64,000 nucleotides of DNA from Alphaproteobacteria bacterium UBA1301 (GTDB lineage: Bacteria; Pseudomonadota; Alphaproteobacteria; Micropepsales; Micropepsaceae). Shown here one piece after another: positions 17,834-25,532 of this stretch; the stretch's first letter is position 1; each line of letters begins with the position of its first letter. The DNA is taken from NCBI GenBank assembly GCA_002307725.1, contig DBUB01000007.1, positions 1 through 64,000 on the forward strand. The letters run 5' to 3'. Both the position numbers and the translations under genes were made by a program. The notes under the pieces were generated by a model that had not been told where the DNA came from, searched no databases, and saw only the letters and a list, made by a program, of their open reading frames with translations.

Positions 17834-18756
17834 TGCCGCCGCCTTCTTACGATGCCGTGCTTATTGCAGGCCCGACCGCTAGCGGCAAGTCGCACGCCGC
17901 GCTGGCGCTGGCCGAAGCGTTGGACGGGGTCGTGATCAATGCCGATTCGATGCAGGTCTATCGCGAAGTGCGGATTCTCTCGGCGCGGCCTCCCGATGCC
18001 GACCTCGCGCACGCGCCGCATCTTCTCTATGGCCATGTCGGCGTCGAGGAGCGCTATTCGGTCGGGCGTTATCAGATCGATGCCGCTGCCGCGCTTGCCG
18101 AAGCCCGCACCCTGGGCCGGCTGCCGATCTTCGTTGGCGGCACCGGGCTTTATTTCGCGGCGCTGAGCGATGGCTTGGCCGAGATTCCCTCCGTGCCGGC
18201 CGAAATCCGCGCCGCGGCGTGGACGCGGCTCAATGCCCTTGGTGTCGCCGGTTTGCATGCCGAACTGGCGGCCCGCGATCCCGCCACCGCCGCCGGGCTT
18301 CGCTCGACCGATCCCCAGCGGGTCTTGCGCGCCTGGGAGGTACTGGAATCGACCGGCCGGCCGCTGATCTCTTGGCAAAAGGAAGCCGGAACGCCGGTGC
18401 TGGCCGGCCTGAGACTTGCCCGTTTTGTCCTCGACCTCGACCGCTTCACCCTGCGTGAGCGCATCCGGCTGCGGTTTCTTACCATGCTGGAGGAGGGGGC
18501 GCCGGCCGAGGCGGCGGCCCTGAAAGGGCTCGATCCCACTCTGCCGGCGGCGAAAATCCTGGGATTACGGCAACTTGCCGCTCTGGCAGCAGGCGAACTC
18601 GGAGAAGAGGATGCTGTCACCCTGGCGGTCACTGCCACCCGCCAGTTCGCCAAGCGTCAGGTGACGTGGTTCCGCCATCGCATGGCCGACTGGAATTGGG
18701 TGCCGGCGGATGACGCTGGTAATTTTGTATCCACGATGCGACAAAAGTTCATCTAA
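17833..18756 (+). CDS. miaA: tRNA dimethylallyltransferase
   Basis: MiaA adds a dimethylallyl group to A37 of tRNAs reading codons that start with U. The P-loop GPTASGKSHAALALAE is at residues 13-28. Further family blocks are NADSMQVYREV, GRLPIFVGGTGLYF and ATRQFAKRQVTWFRH. The length of 307 is normal. The frame opens with TTG at 17833; a GTG at 17857 lies directly before the first strand (VLIAGPTASGKS) and is a fair alternative. Promoter elements must lie inside the divergent serB gene. Confidence 0.95.
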   Translation: MPPPSYDAVLIAGPTASGKSHAALALAEALDGVVINADSMQVYREVRILSARPPDADLAHAPHLLYGHVGVEERYSVGRYQIDAAAALAEARTLGRLPIFVGGTGLYFAALSDGLAEIPSVPAEIRAAAWTRLNALGVAGLHAELAARDPATAAGLRSTDPQRVLRAWEVLESTGRPLISWQKEAGTPVLAGLRLARFVLDLDRFTLRERIRLRFLTMLEEGAPAEAAALKGLDPTLPAAKILGLRQLAALAAGELGEEDAVTLAVTATRQFAKRQVTWFRHRMADWNWVPADDAGNFVSTMRQKFI

Positions 18757-18762
18757 AGTTGC

Positions 18763-18790
18763 TTGACGAGGCACCTTTTCATCCATAGTT
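18763..18790 (+). promoter_or_regulatory. Putative sigma-70 promoter of the ilv operon
   Basis: TTGACG at 18763-18768 and CATAGT at 18785-18790 are 16 bp apart. They lie just after the miaA stop and upstream of the ilv leader peptide. The arrangement puts transcription start near 18798, before the leader start codon. Confidence 0.5.
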
Positions 18791-18815
18791 TGCGCCCACC
18801 GCAAAGGAATACCCT

Positions 18816-18869
18816 GTGTTCACTCGCACGGATGTAGTACTTAAGAAGCCGCACTCCGGCCGGGGATAA
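18816..18869 (+). CDS. ilv leader peptide (attenuator peptide)
   Basis: A 17-codon frame from GTG 18816 reads MFTRTDVVLKKPHSGRG and stops with TAA at 18867-18869. It contains consecutive Val-Val-Leu codons, two of the end products of the pathway encoded downstream. An AAAGGAA ribosome site lies about 8 bases upstream. Its position, codon content and the following hairpins fit a translating-ribosome attenuator. It encodes no other recognisable product. Confidence 0.65.
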   Translation: MFTRTDVVLKKPHSGRG

Positions 18870-18928
18870 CCCGGTTCGGCAGGGCGGCTTCATGCGGACA
18901 AGGGGCGGCAACGCCCCTTTCGCTTTTT
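18845..18928 (+). promoter_or_regulatory. ilvB attenuator hairpins and terminator
   Basis: GAAGCCGC at 18845-18852, right after the Val-Val-Leu codons, pairs perfectly with GCGGCTTC at 18884-18891. Further on, AAGGGGCG at 18900-18907 pairs with CGCCCCTT at 18912-18919 over a GCAA loop and is followed by TCGCTTTTT, an intrinsic terminator. Ribosome stalling at the valine/leucine codons would cover the first strand and alter folding so that transcription continues into ilvB. Confidence 0.65.
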
Positions 18929-18997
18929 CAGAGAACAGCGCTTCCGGAACCGATTTCGGGTAAAAGTGCGCCACGTTGAGATGACACGGACAAGACG

Positions 18998-20764
18998 ATG
19001 ATCCCACCGCTGAAAGAAATGACCGGCGCCGAAATGGTTATCCAGGCGCTCAAAGACCACGGCGTCGAGCACATTTTCGGCTATCCCGGCGGCGCGGTCC
19101 TGCCGATTTACGACGCGCTATTCGCGGCCAACGATCTTGTCCATGTCCTGGTGCGCCATGAGCAGGGCGCCGTGCACGCGGCCGAAGGCTATGCCCGCTC
19201 GACCGGCAAGTGCGGCGTCGCGCTGGTGACTTCGGGTCCTGGCGCCACCAACGCGGTGACCGGCCTCGCCGATGCGTTGCTCGATTCCATTCCGCTGGTG
19301 GTGCTGTCGGGCCAGGTCGCGACCCATTTGATCGGCACCGACGCCTTCCAGGAATGCGATACCGTCGGCATCACCCGGCCCTGCACCAAGCACAATTGGC
19401 TGGTGAAGGACATCGCCGACCTGCCGCGCATCCTGCACGAGGCGTTTCAGATCGCCACCACGGGTCGCCCCGGTCCGGTGGTGGTCGACATCCCCAAAGA
19501 CATCCAATTCAAGAAGGGTTTTTACGTCGAGCCCGACAGCGTCGTGCATCGGACCTATCACCCGCCATTCGAAGCCGATAGCGATGTGATTGCGCAGGCC
19601 GTGGCGCTGATGGCCTCGGCCAAGCGCCCGATCTTCTATACTGGCGGCGGCATCATCAATGCCGGTCCCGCGGCGTCGGCGGCGTTGCGCGAGTTGGTCG
19701 AACTGACCGGTTTCCCGGTCACCTCCACCCTGATGGGCCTCGGTGCGTTTCCCGCCTCGGACGACAAGTGGCTCGGCATGCTCGGCATGCACGGGACGTA
19801 TGAAGCCAACAACGCCATGCACGATTGTGACGTGATGATCGGCCTCGGCGTGCGCTTCGATGATCGCGTCACCGGGCGCATCGACGCTTTTTCGCCGGGC
19901 TCGAAGAAAATCCACCTCGATATTGATCCGTCGCAGATCAACAAGAACATCCGTGTCGATCTGCCGATCATTGCCGACGCCGGCCAGGCGATCAAAGCCA
20001 TGGTCAAGGTGTGGAAGCAGAAGGAATACAAGGCCGATCCGCGGGCGCTCGGCGAATGGTGGGAGCAGATCGAACGCTGGCGCGCCAAGAACTGTCTCGC
20101 CTACAAGCAGAATGGCCACGGCATCAAACCGCAATACGCCATCGACCGGCTCTATCAACTGACCAAGGATCGCGACACCTACATCACCACCGAAGTCGGC
20201 CAGCATCAGATGTGGGCGGCGCAGCGCTACAAGTTCGAGGAGCCCAACCGCTGGATGACCTCGGGCGGTCTCGGCACCATGGGCTACGGCATTCCGGCAG
20301 CGGTCGGCGTCCAGATGGCCCACAAGGACAGCCTCGTCATCGATATTGCCGGTGAAGGTAGCGTGCAGATGACCATGCAGGAAATGGTCACTGCGGTGCA
20401 GTACAATCTGCCGGTCAAGATCTTCATCTTGAACAACCGCTATCTCGGTATGGTGCGCCAGTGGCAGCAACTCCTGCACGGCGCGCGTTATTCGCACACC
20501 TATTCGGAGACGTTGCCCGATTTCGTCAAATTGGCGGATGCGTTCGGTTGCGTCGGTATCCGCTGCGACAAGCCGGAAGAGCTTGATGCGGCGATCCTGA
20601 AAATGATCGACTCGCCAAAAGCGGTGTTGTTCGACTGCATCGTCGATCAAATGGAAAACTGCTATCCCATGATCCCCTCGGGGGCGGCGCACAACGAGAT
20701 GATCCTGTGCGATGCGGACGAAGAGGCGGCCGATGTCAGCGACGCCGGAAAGATGCTGGTCTGA
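18998..20764 (+). CDS. ilvB: Acetolactate synthase large subunit
   Basis: This ThDP-dependent enzyme makes acetolactate or acetohydroxybutyrate, the first common step of valine, leucine and isoleucine synthesis. The 588-residue protein has the catalytic glutamate in VRHEQGAVHAAEGYAR. It has the FAD-contact region YTGGGI. The ThDP/magnesium motif reads GEGSVQMTMQEM, then the LNN of IFILNNRYLGM. The small subunit gene follows after one short gene, and expression is probably controlled by the attenuator just upstream. Confidence 0.97.
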   Translation: MIPPLKEMTGAEMVIQALKDHGVEHIFGYPGGAVLPIYDALFAANDLVHVLVRHEQGAVHAAEGYARSTGKCGVALVTSGPGATNAVTGLADALLDSIPLVVLSGQVATHLIGTDAFQECDTVGITRPCTKHNWLVKDIADLPRILHEAFQIATTGRPGPVVVDIPKDIQFKKGFYVEPDSVVHRTYHPPFEADSDVIAQAVALMASAKRPIFYTGGGIINAGPAASAALRELVELTGFPVTSTLMGLGAFPASDDKWLGMLGMHGTYEANNAMHDCDVMIGLGVRFDDRVTGRIDAFSPGSKKIHLDIDPSQINKNIRVDLPIIADAGQAIKAMVKVWKQKEYKADPRALGEWWEQIERWRAKNCLAYKQNGHGIKPQYAIDRLYQLTKDRDTYITTEVGQHQMWAAQRYKFEEPNRWMTSGGLGTMGYGIPAAVGVQMAHKDSLVIDIAGEGSVQMTMQEMVTAVQYNLPVKIFILNNRYLGMVRQWQQLLHGARYSHTYSETLPDFVKLADAFGCVGIRCDKPEELDAAILKMIDSPKAVLFDCIVDQMENCYPMIPSGAAHNEMILCDADEEAADVSDAGKMLV

Positions 20765-21036
20765 TGCGCTATCTCACCATCAAATGGGTCCACAAGAACC
20801 CGGCCGATCCCGTGCAAATCTACAGCGAGATCGGCAACGATTCCTACGAACTCCGCCGGATCGAAGTCTGGGCCAACGGCCGCAAAGGGTTTGCCGACGC
20901 CAATGAGCAACAGGGCGGAACCGAGTTGAGCGTGATGCCGATTCCCACGCTGGCCGAAATTGCCGCGCAACCGGAATACGAGCCCAAGGCCATCGTCGCC
21001 GAAGAATTCCACAAATTATGGCTGAAACGCAGATGA
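20764..21036 (+). CDS. DUF6881-like small protein between ilvB and ilvH
   Basis: This 90-residue protein begins MRYLTIKWVHKNPADPVQIY and has EIGNDSYELRRIEVWANGRKGFA. That pattern matches the DUF6881 group as I know it, which has no known function. Its ATG overlaps the ilvB stop (TGATG), and its stop overlaps the ilvH start (ATGA). It is therefore embedded in the operon with coupling on both sides. No catalytic motif is visible; a role tied to acetolactate synthase can only be guessed. Confidence 0.75.
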   Translation: MRYLTIKWVHKNPADPVQIYSEIGNDSYELRRIEVWANGRKGFADANEQQGGTELSVMPIPTLAEIAAQPEYEPKAIVAEEFHKLWLKRR

Positions 21037-21569
21037 GCACGAACCACCTCGCCATGAATATCGCCACGCCCAAAGTCGAGCGCCACACCTTCGCGGTTCT
21101 GGTCGACAACGAAGCCGGTGTGCTGGCGCGCGTCGTCGGCCTGTTCTCCGGCCGCGGCTACAACATCGAAAGCCTGACGGTGGCCGAGATCGATCCCAGC
21201 GCGCACACCTCGCGAATTACCATCGTGACCTCGGGGACACCTGAAACCCTCGAGCAAATCCGCGCCCAGATCGGCCGTCTGGTGCCGGTGCACCGCGTCG
21301 TCGATTGGACGGTGGACAAGCCTTCCATTGCCCGCGAAATGGCCCTCATCAAAGTCGCCGGCACCGGCGAGAAGCGGGTGGAAGCCTTGCGCATCGCCGA
21401 CGCCTTCCGGGCCCGGCCGGTCGACACCACCCACACCAGTTTCGTCTTCGAGATCACCGGCAGCCCGGACAAGATCAATCAGTTCGTCGATCTGATGGGG
21501 CCGCTGGGCCTGGTAGAAATTTCCCGCACCGGCGTCGCCGCGATCAGCCGCGGCCCGGAGGCGATGTAA
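21033..21569 (+). CDS. ilvH: Acetolactate synthase small (regulatory) subunit
   Basis: This subunit activates the large subunit and confers valine feedback inhibition through an ACT domain. The ACT domain begins HTFAVLVDNEAGVLARVVGLFSGRGYNIESLTV. A second domain ends with MGPLGLVEISRTGVAAISRG, the usual close of IlvH. The start at 21033 overlaps the preceding gene by four bases; an in-frame ATG at 21018 would overlap by 19. At 178 residues the length is normal. Confidence 0.96.
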   Translation: MSTNHLAMNIATPKVERHTFAVLVDNEAGVLARVVGLFSGRGYNIESLTVAEIDPSAHTSRITIVTSGTPETLEQIRAQIGRLVPVHRVVDWTVDKPSIAREMALIKVAGTGEKRVEALRIADAFRARPVDTTHTSFVFEITGSPDKINQFVDLMGPLGLVEISRTGVAAISRGPEAM

Positions 21570-21574
21570 GATTT

Positions 21575-22015
21575 TCCTCCCCCGTTTACGGGGGAGGTGG
21601 ACGCGAAGCGGCCGGAGAGGGCATGCGCGGCCTGGAACGAGAGACGCTCAAACGGGCGAAGGTCCTTCGCAGTCGAATGACCGATGCCGAAGTGATCTTG
21701 TGGTCGCGTTTGCGCGGCCACCGGTTCGAGCCCTATCGCTTTCGTCGGCAACACCCTATCGGGCCCTATATCGCGGATTTTGCTTGTGTCATGCATAGGT
21801 TCGTTGTTGAGGTCGATGGCGGTACGCACTCTACGGACGAAGAAATTGCTTATGATCGCCGCCGGGAACGGTATCTCGGCACGCGCGGTTGGCAGGTGTT
21901 TCGGGTCACGAACGAAGATGTCTACAAGCGGCTGGATATGGTGCTCGAAGGAATTTGCTTGCACATGCCCCCTCCCCGGCCTTCGGCCGGACCTCCCCCG
22001 TAAACGGGGGAGGAA
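21575..22015. mobile_element. DUF559 gene cassette bounded by imperfect ~48-bp inverted repeats
   Basis: Both ends begin TCCTCCCCCG; each carries a perfect 9-bp hairpin, CCTCCCCCG/CGGGGGAGG, at 21576-21597 and 21992-22013. The loops are TTTA and TAAA, so the ends are inverted copies. Similarity continues inward through a GCCGG-rich stretch to GGGCATG. The DUF559 start lies at the inner edge of the left repeat, and its stop codon is inside the right palindrome. The cassette separates ilvH from ilvC. Confidence 0.6.
21623..22003 (+). CDS. DUF559 domain protein (Vsr-like endonuclease fold)
   Basis: This 126-residue protein begins MRGLERETLKRAKVLRSRMT. It contains AEVILWSRLRGHRFEPYRFRRQHPIGPYIADFAC, then VVEVDGGTHST, the acidic-glutamate pattern of the restriction-endonuclease-like/Vsr fold. 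RYLGTRGWQVFRVTNEDV closes the domain. The catalytic-type residues D (IADF), E and D (VEVDG) are present. The last residues are proline rich because the frame runs into the flanking repeat. Family members are commonly associated with such repeats. Its biological role is unknown. Confidence 0.8.
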   Translation: MRGLERETLKRAKVLRSRMTDAEVILWSRLRGHRFEPYRFRRQHPIGPYIADFACVMHRFVVEVDGGTHSTDEEIAYDRRRERYLGTRGWQVFRVTNEDVYKRLDMVLEGICLHMPPPRPSAGPPP

Positions 22016-22102
22016 AGTTCTGCTTCGGGCTTTTGAAACGGAACGCTCAGTTGTATGAACGGCGCGCTAGCACGCCGGAACGCACGTTAAGGAGATCACC
22101 AA

Positions 22103-23131
22103 ATGCGCGTCTACTACGATCGGGATGCCGATCTGAAATTCATCACCAATAAGAAAGTTGCCGTCATCGGGTTCGGCTCGCAGGGCCACGCCCATGCGCA
22201 GAACATGCGCGATAGCGGTGTCAAGGACATCGTGATCGCGGCACGCCCCGGCACGTCGTGGAAGAAGGCGGAAGCCGCCGGCTTCAAGGTGCTCACCAAC
22301 GCCGAGGCCGCCAAATGGGCCGACGTGATGATGATGACGACCCCTGACGAACTCCAGGCCGACATCTACAAGGACGATCTCGCCGCCAACATGAAGCACG
22401 GCGCGGCGCTCTTTTTCGCCCACGGCTTCAACGTCCATTTCCGCTTGATCGAAGCGCGCAAGGACCTCGACGTTATCATGGTGGCGCCGAAGGGTCCCGG
22501 CCACACGGTGCGCAGCGAATTCCAGAGGGGCGGCGGCGTGCCGTGCCTGATCGCGGTGGCGCAGGACGCCAGCGGCAATGCCCATGACCTCGGCCTCGCT
22601 TATGCTTCAGCGATCGGCGGCGGCCGTTCCGGTATCATCGAGACCAGCTTCCGCGAAGAAACCGAAACCGATTTGTTCGGCGAGCAGGTCGTCTTGTGCG
22701 GCGGTTTGGTGGAACTCATCCGCAACGGCTGGGAAACCCTGGTCGAAGCCGGTTACGCCCCCGAGATGGCCTATTTCGAGTGCCTGCATGAAGTGAAGCT
22801 GATCGTGGATCTGATCTACGAAGGCGGCATCGCCAACATGAACTACTCGATCTCCAACACCGCCGAATACGGCGAATACGTCACCGGCCCCAAGATCGTC
22901 ACCGCCGAAACCAAAAAGGCGATGAAAGAGGCGCTGGCGAACATCCAGTCGGGCCGCTTCGCCCGCGATTGGGTCTTGGAGAACAAGGCCGGTCAACCCT
23001 CGTTCAAGGCCACCCGCGCCAACAACCATAACCACCCGATCGAAGAAGTCGGCGCCAAGCTCCGCGCCATGATGCCTTGGATCGGCAAGAACAAACTGGT
23101 CGACAAAGACAAGACCGGCGGCGAAGGGTAA
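22103..23131 (+). CDS. ilvC: Ketol-acid reductoisomerase (class I)
   Basis: IlvC isomerises and reduces acetolactate to dihydroxyisovalerate using NADPH and magnesium. The 342-residue length marks the short class I form. The dinucleotide fold is VAVIGFGSQGHAHAQNMRD. The metal-site region includes FREETETDLFGEQ and the later helix with ECLHEVKLIVDLIYEGG. An AAGGAGA ribosome site precedes the ATG. It belongs functionally with ilvB and ilvH but is separated from them by the DUF559 cassette. Confidence 0.97.
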   Translation: MRVYYDRDADLKFITNKKVAVIGFGSQGHAHAQNMRDSGVKDIVIAARPGTSWKKAEAAGFKVLTNAEAAKWADVMMMTTPDELQADIYKDDLAANMKHGAALFFAHGFNVHFRLIEARKDLDVIMVAPKGPGHTVRSEFQRGGGVPCLIAVAQDASGNAHDLGLAYASAIGGGRSGIIETSFREETETDLFGEQVVLCGGLVELIRNGWETLVEAGYAPEMAYFECLHEVKLIVDLIYEGGIANMNYSISNTAEYGEYVTGPKIVTAETKKAMKEALANIQSGRFARDWVLENKAGQPSFKATRANNHNHPIEEVGAKLRAMMPWIGKNKLVDKDKTGGEG

Positions 23132-23176
23132 CGCTGCGGCACACAAAAGTGCGGCGCTAAAGCCATTCGACAAGAC

Positions 23177-23210
23177 AAGGCCGCGGGAGCGATCCTGCGG
23201 CCTTCGTTTT
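23177..23210 (+). terminator. Terminator after ilvC
   Basis: AAGGCCGC at 23177-23184 pairs with GCGGCCTT at 23197-23204 and is followed by CGTTTT. It lies between the ilvC stop and the M28 peptidase start. Confidence 0.75.
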
Positions 23211-23222
23211 GGGGCCCCACGC

Positions 23223-24581
23223 ATGTCCAGGAAATTCGCGATTGCCTTGTTCGCCGTTGCCGCTATTCTCGCCGCGCCGTCGTTTGCCGGGTCGGTCGAA
23301 ACCGCTGCGGCTTTGCGCGATAAGGCGCTGACCGATGCCACCGCCTGGAACATCCTCGAATCGATCACGACCGAAATCGGGCCGCGCCCGATCGGCAGCC
23401 CGGCTTATGAGCGCTCGCGCGATTGGGCGGTGAAGAAGCTCAAAAGCCTCGGTTTCACCGACGTGCATGTCGAAACTTTCCCCAAGTCCGCTTGGATTCG
23501 CGGGGCCGAAAGCGCCGAGGTCGTCGCGCCGGTGCCGCAGAAACTTGCACTCATCGGGCTTGGCAATTCGCTGCCGACGCCAAAGGGCGGCATCGAGGCG
23601 CCGGTGGTGGTGTTCAATAGCTACGCCGAACTGCTGGACCAGCCGCCGGGTTCGCTGAAAGGCAAGATTGCCGTCGTCAATCAGCCGATGACCCGTACCC
23701 AGGATGGCTCCGGTTACGGCGCGGCGGTGGAAGCGAGGAATGGCGATGCCGAAGCCGCCAAGCGCGGCGCGGTCGCTTATCTGGTGCGCTCGATTTCCAC
23801 CGGCACCGGCCGCGCGCCGCACACCGGTGCGACCTGGGGCGAGGGCCCGCATATTCCAGTCGCCGCGCTTGGCATGCCGGATGCCGATTTGCTGGCCAGC
23901 TTGGCGGCGCGCGGAACCGTCCGTGTACGTCTCAATCTCGCTTCCAGCATCAATCCCAAAGCGGTGTCGTTCAACATTTCCGGCGAGATCAAAGGCCGTG
24001 AAGTGCCGGACGAGGTCATCGTCATCGGCGGCCATATCGATAGCTGGGACCCGGGCACCGGCGCCATCGACGACGGCGCCGGCATCGCCATCACCACCGC
24101 CGCGGCCAAGCTGATCGGCGATCTGCCGCAGCACCCGCGCCGCACCATCCGCGTCGTGTTGTGGGGCTCGGAAGAGAACGGCGGCTCGGCGCAGGCCTAT
24201 GCCGAGGCGCACAAGACCGAAGTGCCCAAGCTCGTCATCGCCGGCGAAAGCGATCTCGGCGCTGACCGTATTTATCAAGTCGCACTGCCGCAAGGCCTTC
24301 CGGGCCTGGAAGAAGTGATGGCGCCGCTGAAAGTGATCGTGTCGGGTGAGCCGCCGCGTCATGGCGGCTCCGACATCGGCGGGCTGCAGAAGGCCGGTGT
24401 GCCGATCCTCGGCGTCTCGAACGATGCGACGCGCTATTTCGATTACCACCACTCGGCCGACGACACGCTTGCTATCGTTAATCGCGCCGAGCTGAACCAG
24501 AACGTCGCCGTCTGGGCCAGCCTGATTTACCTGATCGCCGACTCCGGTATCGATTTTCACGCCAAGCCCGACGTGAAATAA
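23223..24581 (+). CDS. Exported M28-family zinc metallopeptidase
   Basis: This 452-residue protein has a signal peptide (KFAIALFAVAAILAAPSFAGS) and is probably periplasmic. The co-catalytic zinc ligands of M28 are all visible. They are histidine and aspartate in GGHIDSWDPGTGAIDDGAGIA, the glutamate pair in WGSEENGG, aspartate in GESDLGAD and the late histidine in DYHHSADDT. A protease-associated domain sits between residues about 120 and 240. It resembles carboxypeptidase Q/aminopeptidase-type dipeptidases. The substrate is not known. Confidence 0.9.
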   Translation: MSRKFAIALFAVAAILAAPSFAGSVETAAALRDKALTDATAWNILESITTEIGPRPIGSPAYERSRDWAVKKLKSLGFTDVHVETFPKSAWIRGAESAEVVAPVPQKLALIGLGNSLPTPKGGIEAPVVVFNSYAELLDQPPGSLKGKIAVVNQPMTRTQDGSGYGAAVEARNGDAEAAKRGAVAYLVRSISTGTGRAPHTGATWGEGPHIPVAALGMPDADLLASLAARGTVRVRLNLASSINPKAVSFNISGEIKGREVPDEVIVIGGHIDSWDPGTGAIDDGAGIAITTAAAKLIGDLPQHPRRTIRVVLWGSEENGGSAQAYAEAHKTEVPKLVIAGESDLGADRIYQVALPQGLPGLEEVMAPLKVIVSGEPPRHGGSDIGGLQKAGVPILGVSNDATRYFDYHHSADDTLAIVNRAELNQNVAVWASLIYLIADSGIDFHAKPDVK

Positions 24582-24838
24582 ATTCCGGTTGTTGCATTCA
24601 TAGTGCAAAGCATTTGCAGCGATGACCAGCGCTGTCACGCGCGCGCGGCTGCGGCCAAGTATTTGAAGTGCTTTGCTTGCCGCCGCTGGTGTCGCAGCCG
24701 GTCGCAAAAAGCGAAAACCCCCTTGAAGAGTGCAGGAGGTATTCCCATTTTCGTTATATCCCGATAGCTGCAAGACCAAAGCGGACGCTGCGAAAAACGC
24801 AGCGGCGTTAGGCATAGTGGACGGCGGCGGGGCGTGCG

Positions 24839-24937
24839 AATGGTGACGGCGCGCTCACTGCCGATGATCGCCAGACGCTGTATATTTCCGATTTTTCCCT
24901 GGTGTCGAAGACCAAGGTTGAGGGCTTTCCGAACTAA
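24839..24937 (+). pseudogene. Possible C-terminal remnant of a TolB/EF-hand-like protein
   Basis: Within the 432-bp gap after the peptidase, one frame reads NGDGALTADDRQTLYISDF and runs to a TAA at 24935-24937, with a stop shortly upstream and no start codon. The DGxLTxxD pattern and LYISD recall the end of a calcium-loop or beta-propeller protein. The rest of the gap holds nothing I can identify. It may be chance. Confidence 0.25.
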
Positions 24938-25013
24938 AGCGCGACAAACAAAGAATCTTTCGGCGTTGCTCCAATGGTGTAAAACCGCCGCCAGAATCGA
25001 TCGGGAGCGTAAG

Positions 25014-25412
25014 ATGTACGTCACAGGTCATTGCTACTGCCGCAAGATCAGCTTTGAAGCCGAGGCCGATCCTTCTACGGTGCTGGTCTGTCATTGCACC
25101 GATTGCCAGGAGCTGACCGGCTCGGCGTATCGCGCTGTGATCGCGGCCAAGGATTTGAAGATTCTCACCGGCACGCCAAAGGTGTGGATCAAGACCGCCG
25201 AGTCAGGCCGCCAGAAGGCCCATTCCTTCTGCCCCGATTGCGGCTCGCCGATCTATTCCGGCGATCCGAGCGGCAGTTTGGCGGCGGTCAGTTTGCGTGT
25301 CGGTACCCTCGATCAGCGCCGCGATCTCGAACCGAAAAAGCAAATCTGGACCCGCTCGGCGCTACCCTGGGCCCTCGACTTGCACAATCTTCCCGGCCAC
25401 GAGAAGCAGTAA
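25014..25412 (+). CDS. GFA / CENP-V domain protein
   Basis: This 132-residue single-domain protein has the glutathione-dependent formaldehyde-activating (GFA) fold. Zinc-binding cysteines occur in GHCYCRKISFE, in VCHCTDCQ and in FCPDCGSPIY. The family is often annotated as a glutathione-dependent formaldehyde-activating enzyme, but most members have no demonstrated activity. It begins at ATG 25014. No linked glutathione gene is seen nearby. Confidence 0.85.
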   Translation: MYVTGHCYCRKISFEAEADPSTVLVCHCTDCQELTGSAYRAVIAAKDLKILTGTPKVWIKTAESGRQKAHSFCPDCGSPIYSGDPSGSLAAVSLRVGTLDQRRDLEPKKQIWTRSALPWALDLHNLPGHEKQ

Positions 25413-25415
25413 TTT

Positions 25416-25529
25416 TTTCACGCGGAAACGCGGAGGCGCAGAGCGGGTGTGTCAGAAGGCAGCGCCGCGACTCAGACGCGGTGATGGCGATTTGGCGTGA
25501 TCTCTCTGTGCCTCTGCGTCGCGTGAATC
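25416..25529. repeat. Imperfect inverted-repeat intergenic element
   Basis: TTCACGCGGAAACGCGGAGG around 25418-25437 is matched in inverted orientation by CCTCTGCGTCGCGTGAA around 25511-25527. Purine-rich GCAGAGCG and TCTCTGTG lie inside. It fills the gap between the GFA gene and the convergent ABC gene. Similar ends are seen in dispersed intergenic repeats. A role as a bidirectional terminator is possible. Confidence 0.4.
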
Positions 25530-25532
25530 CCT

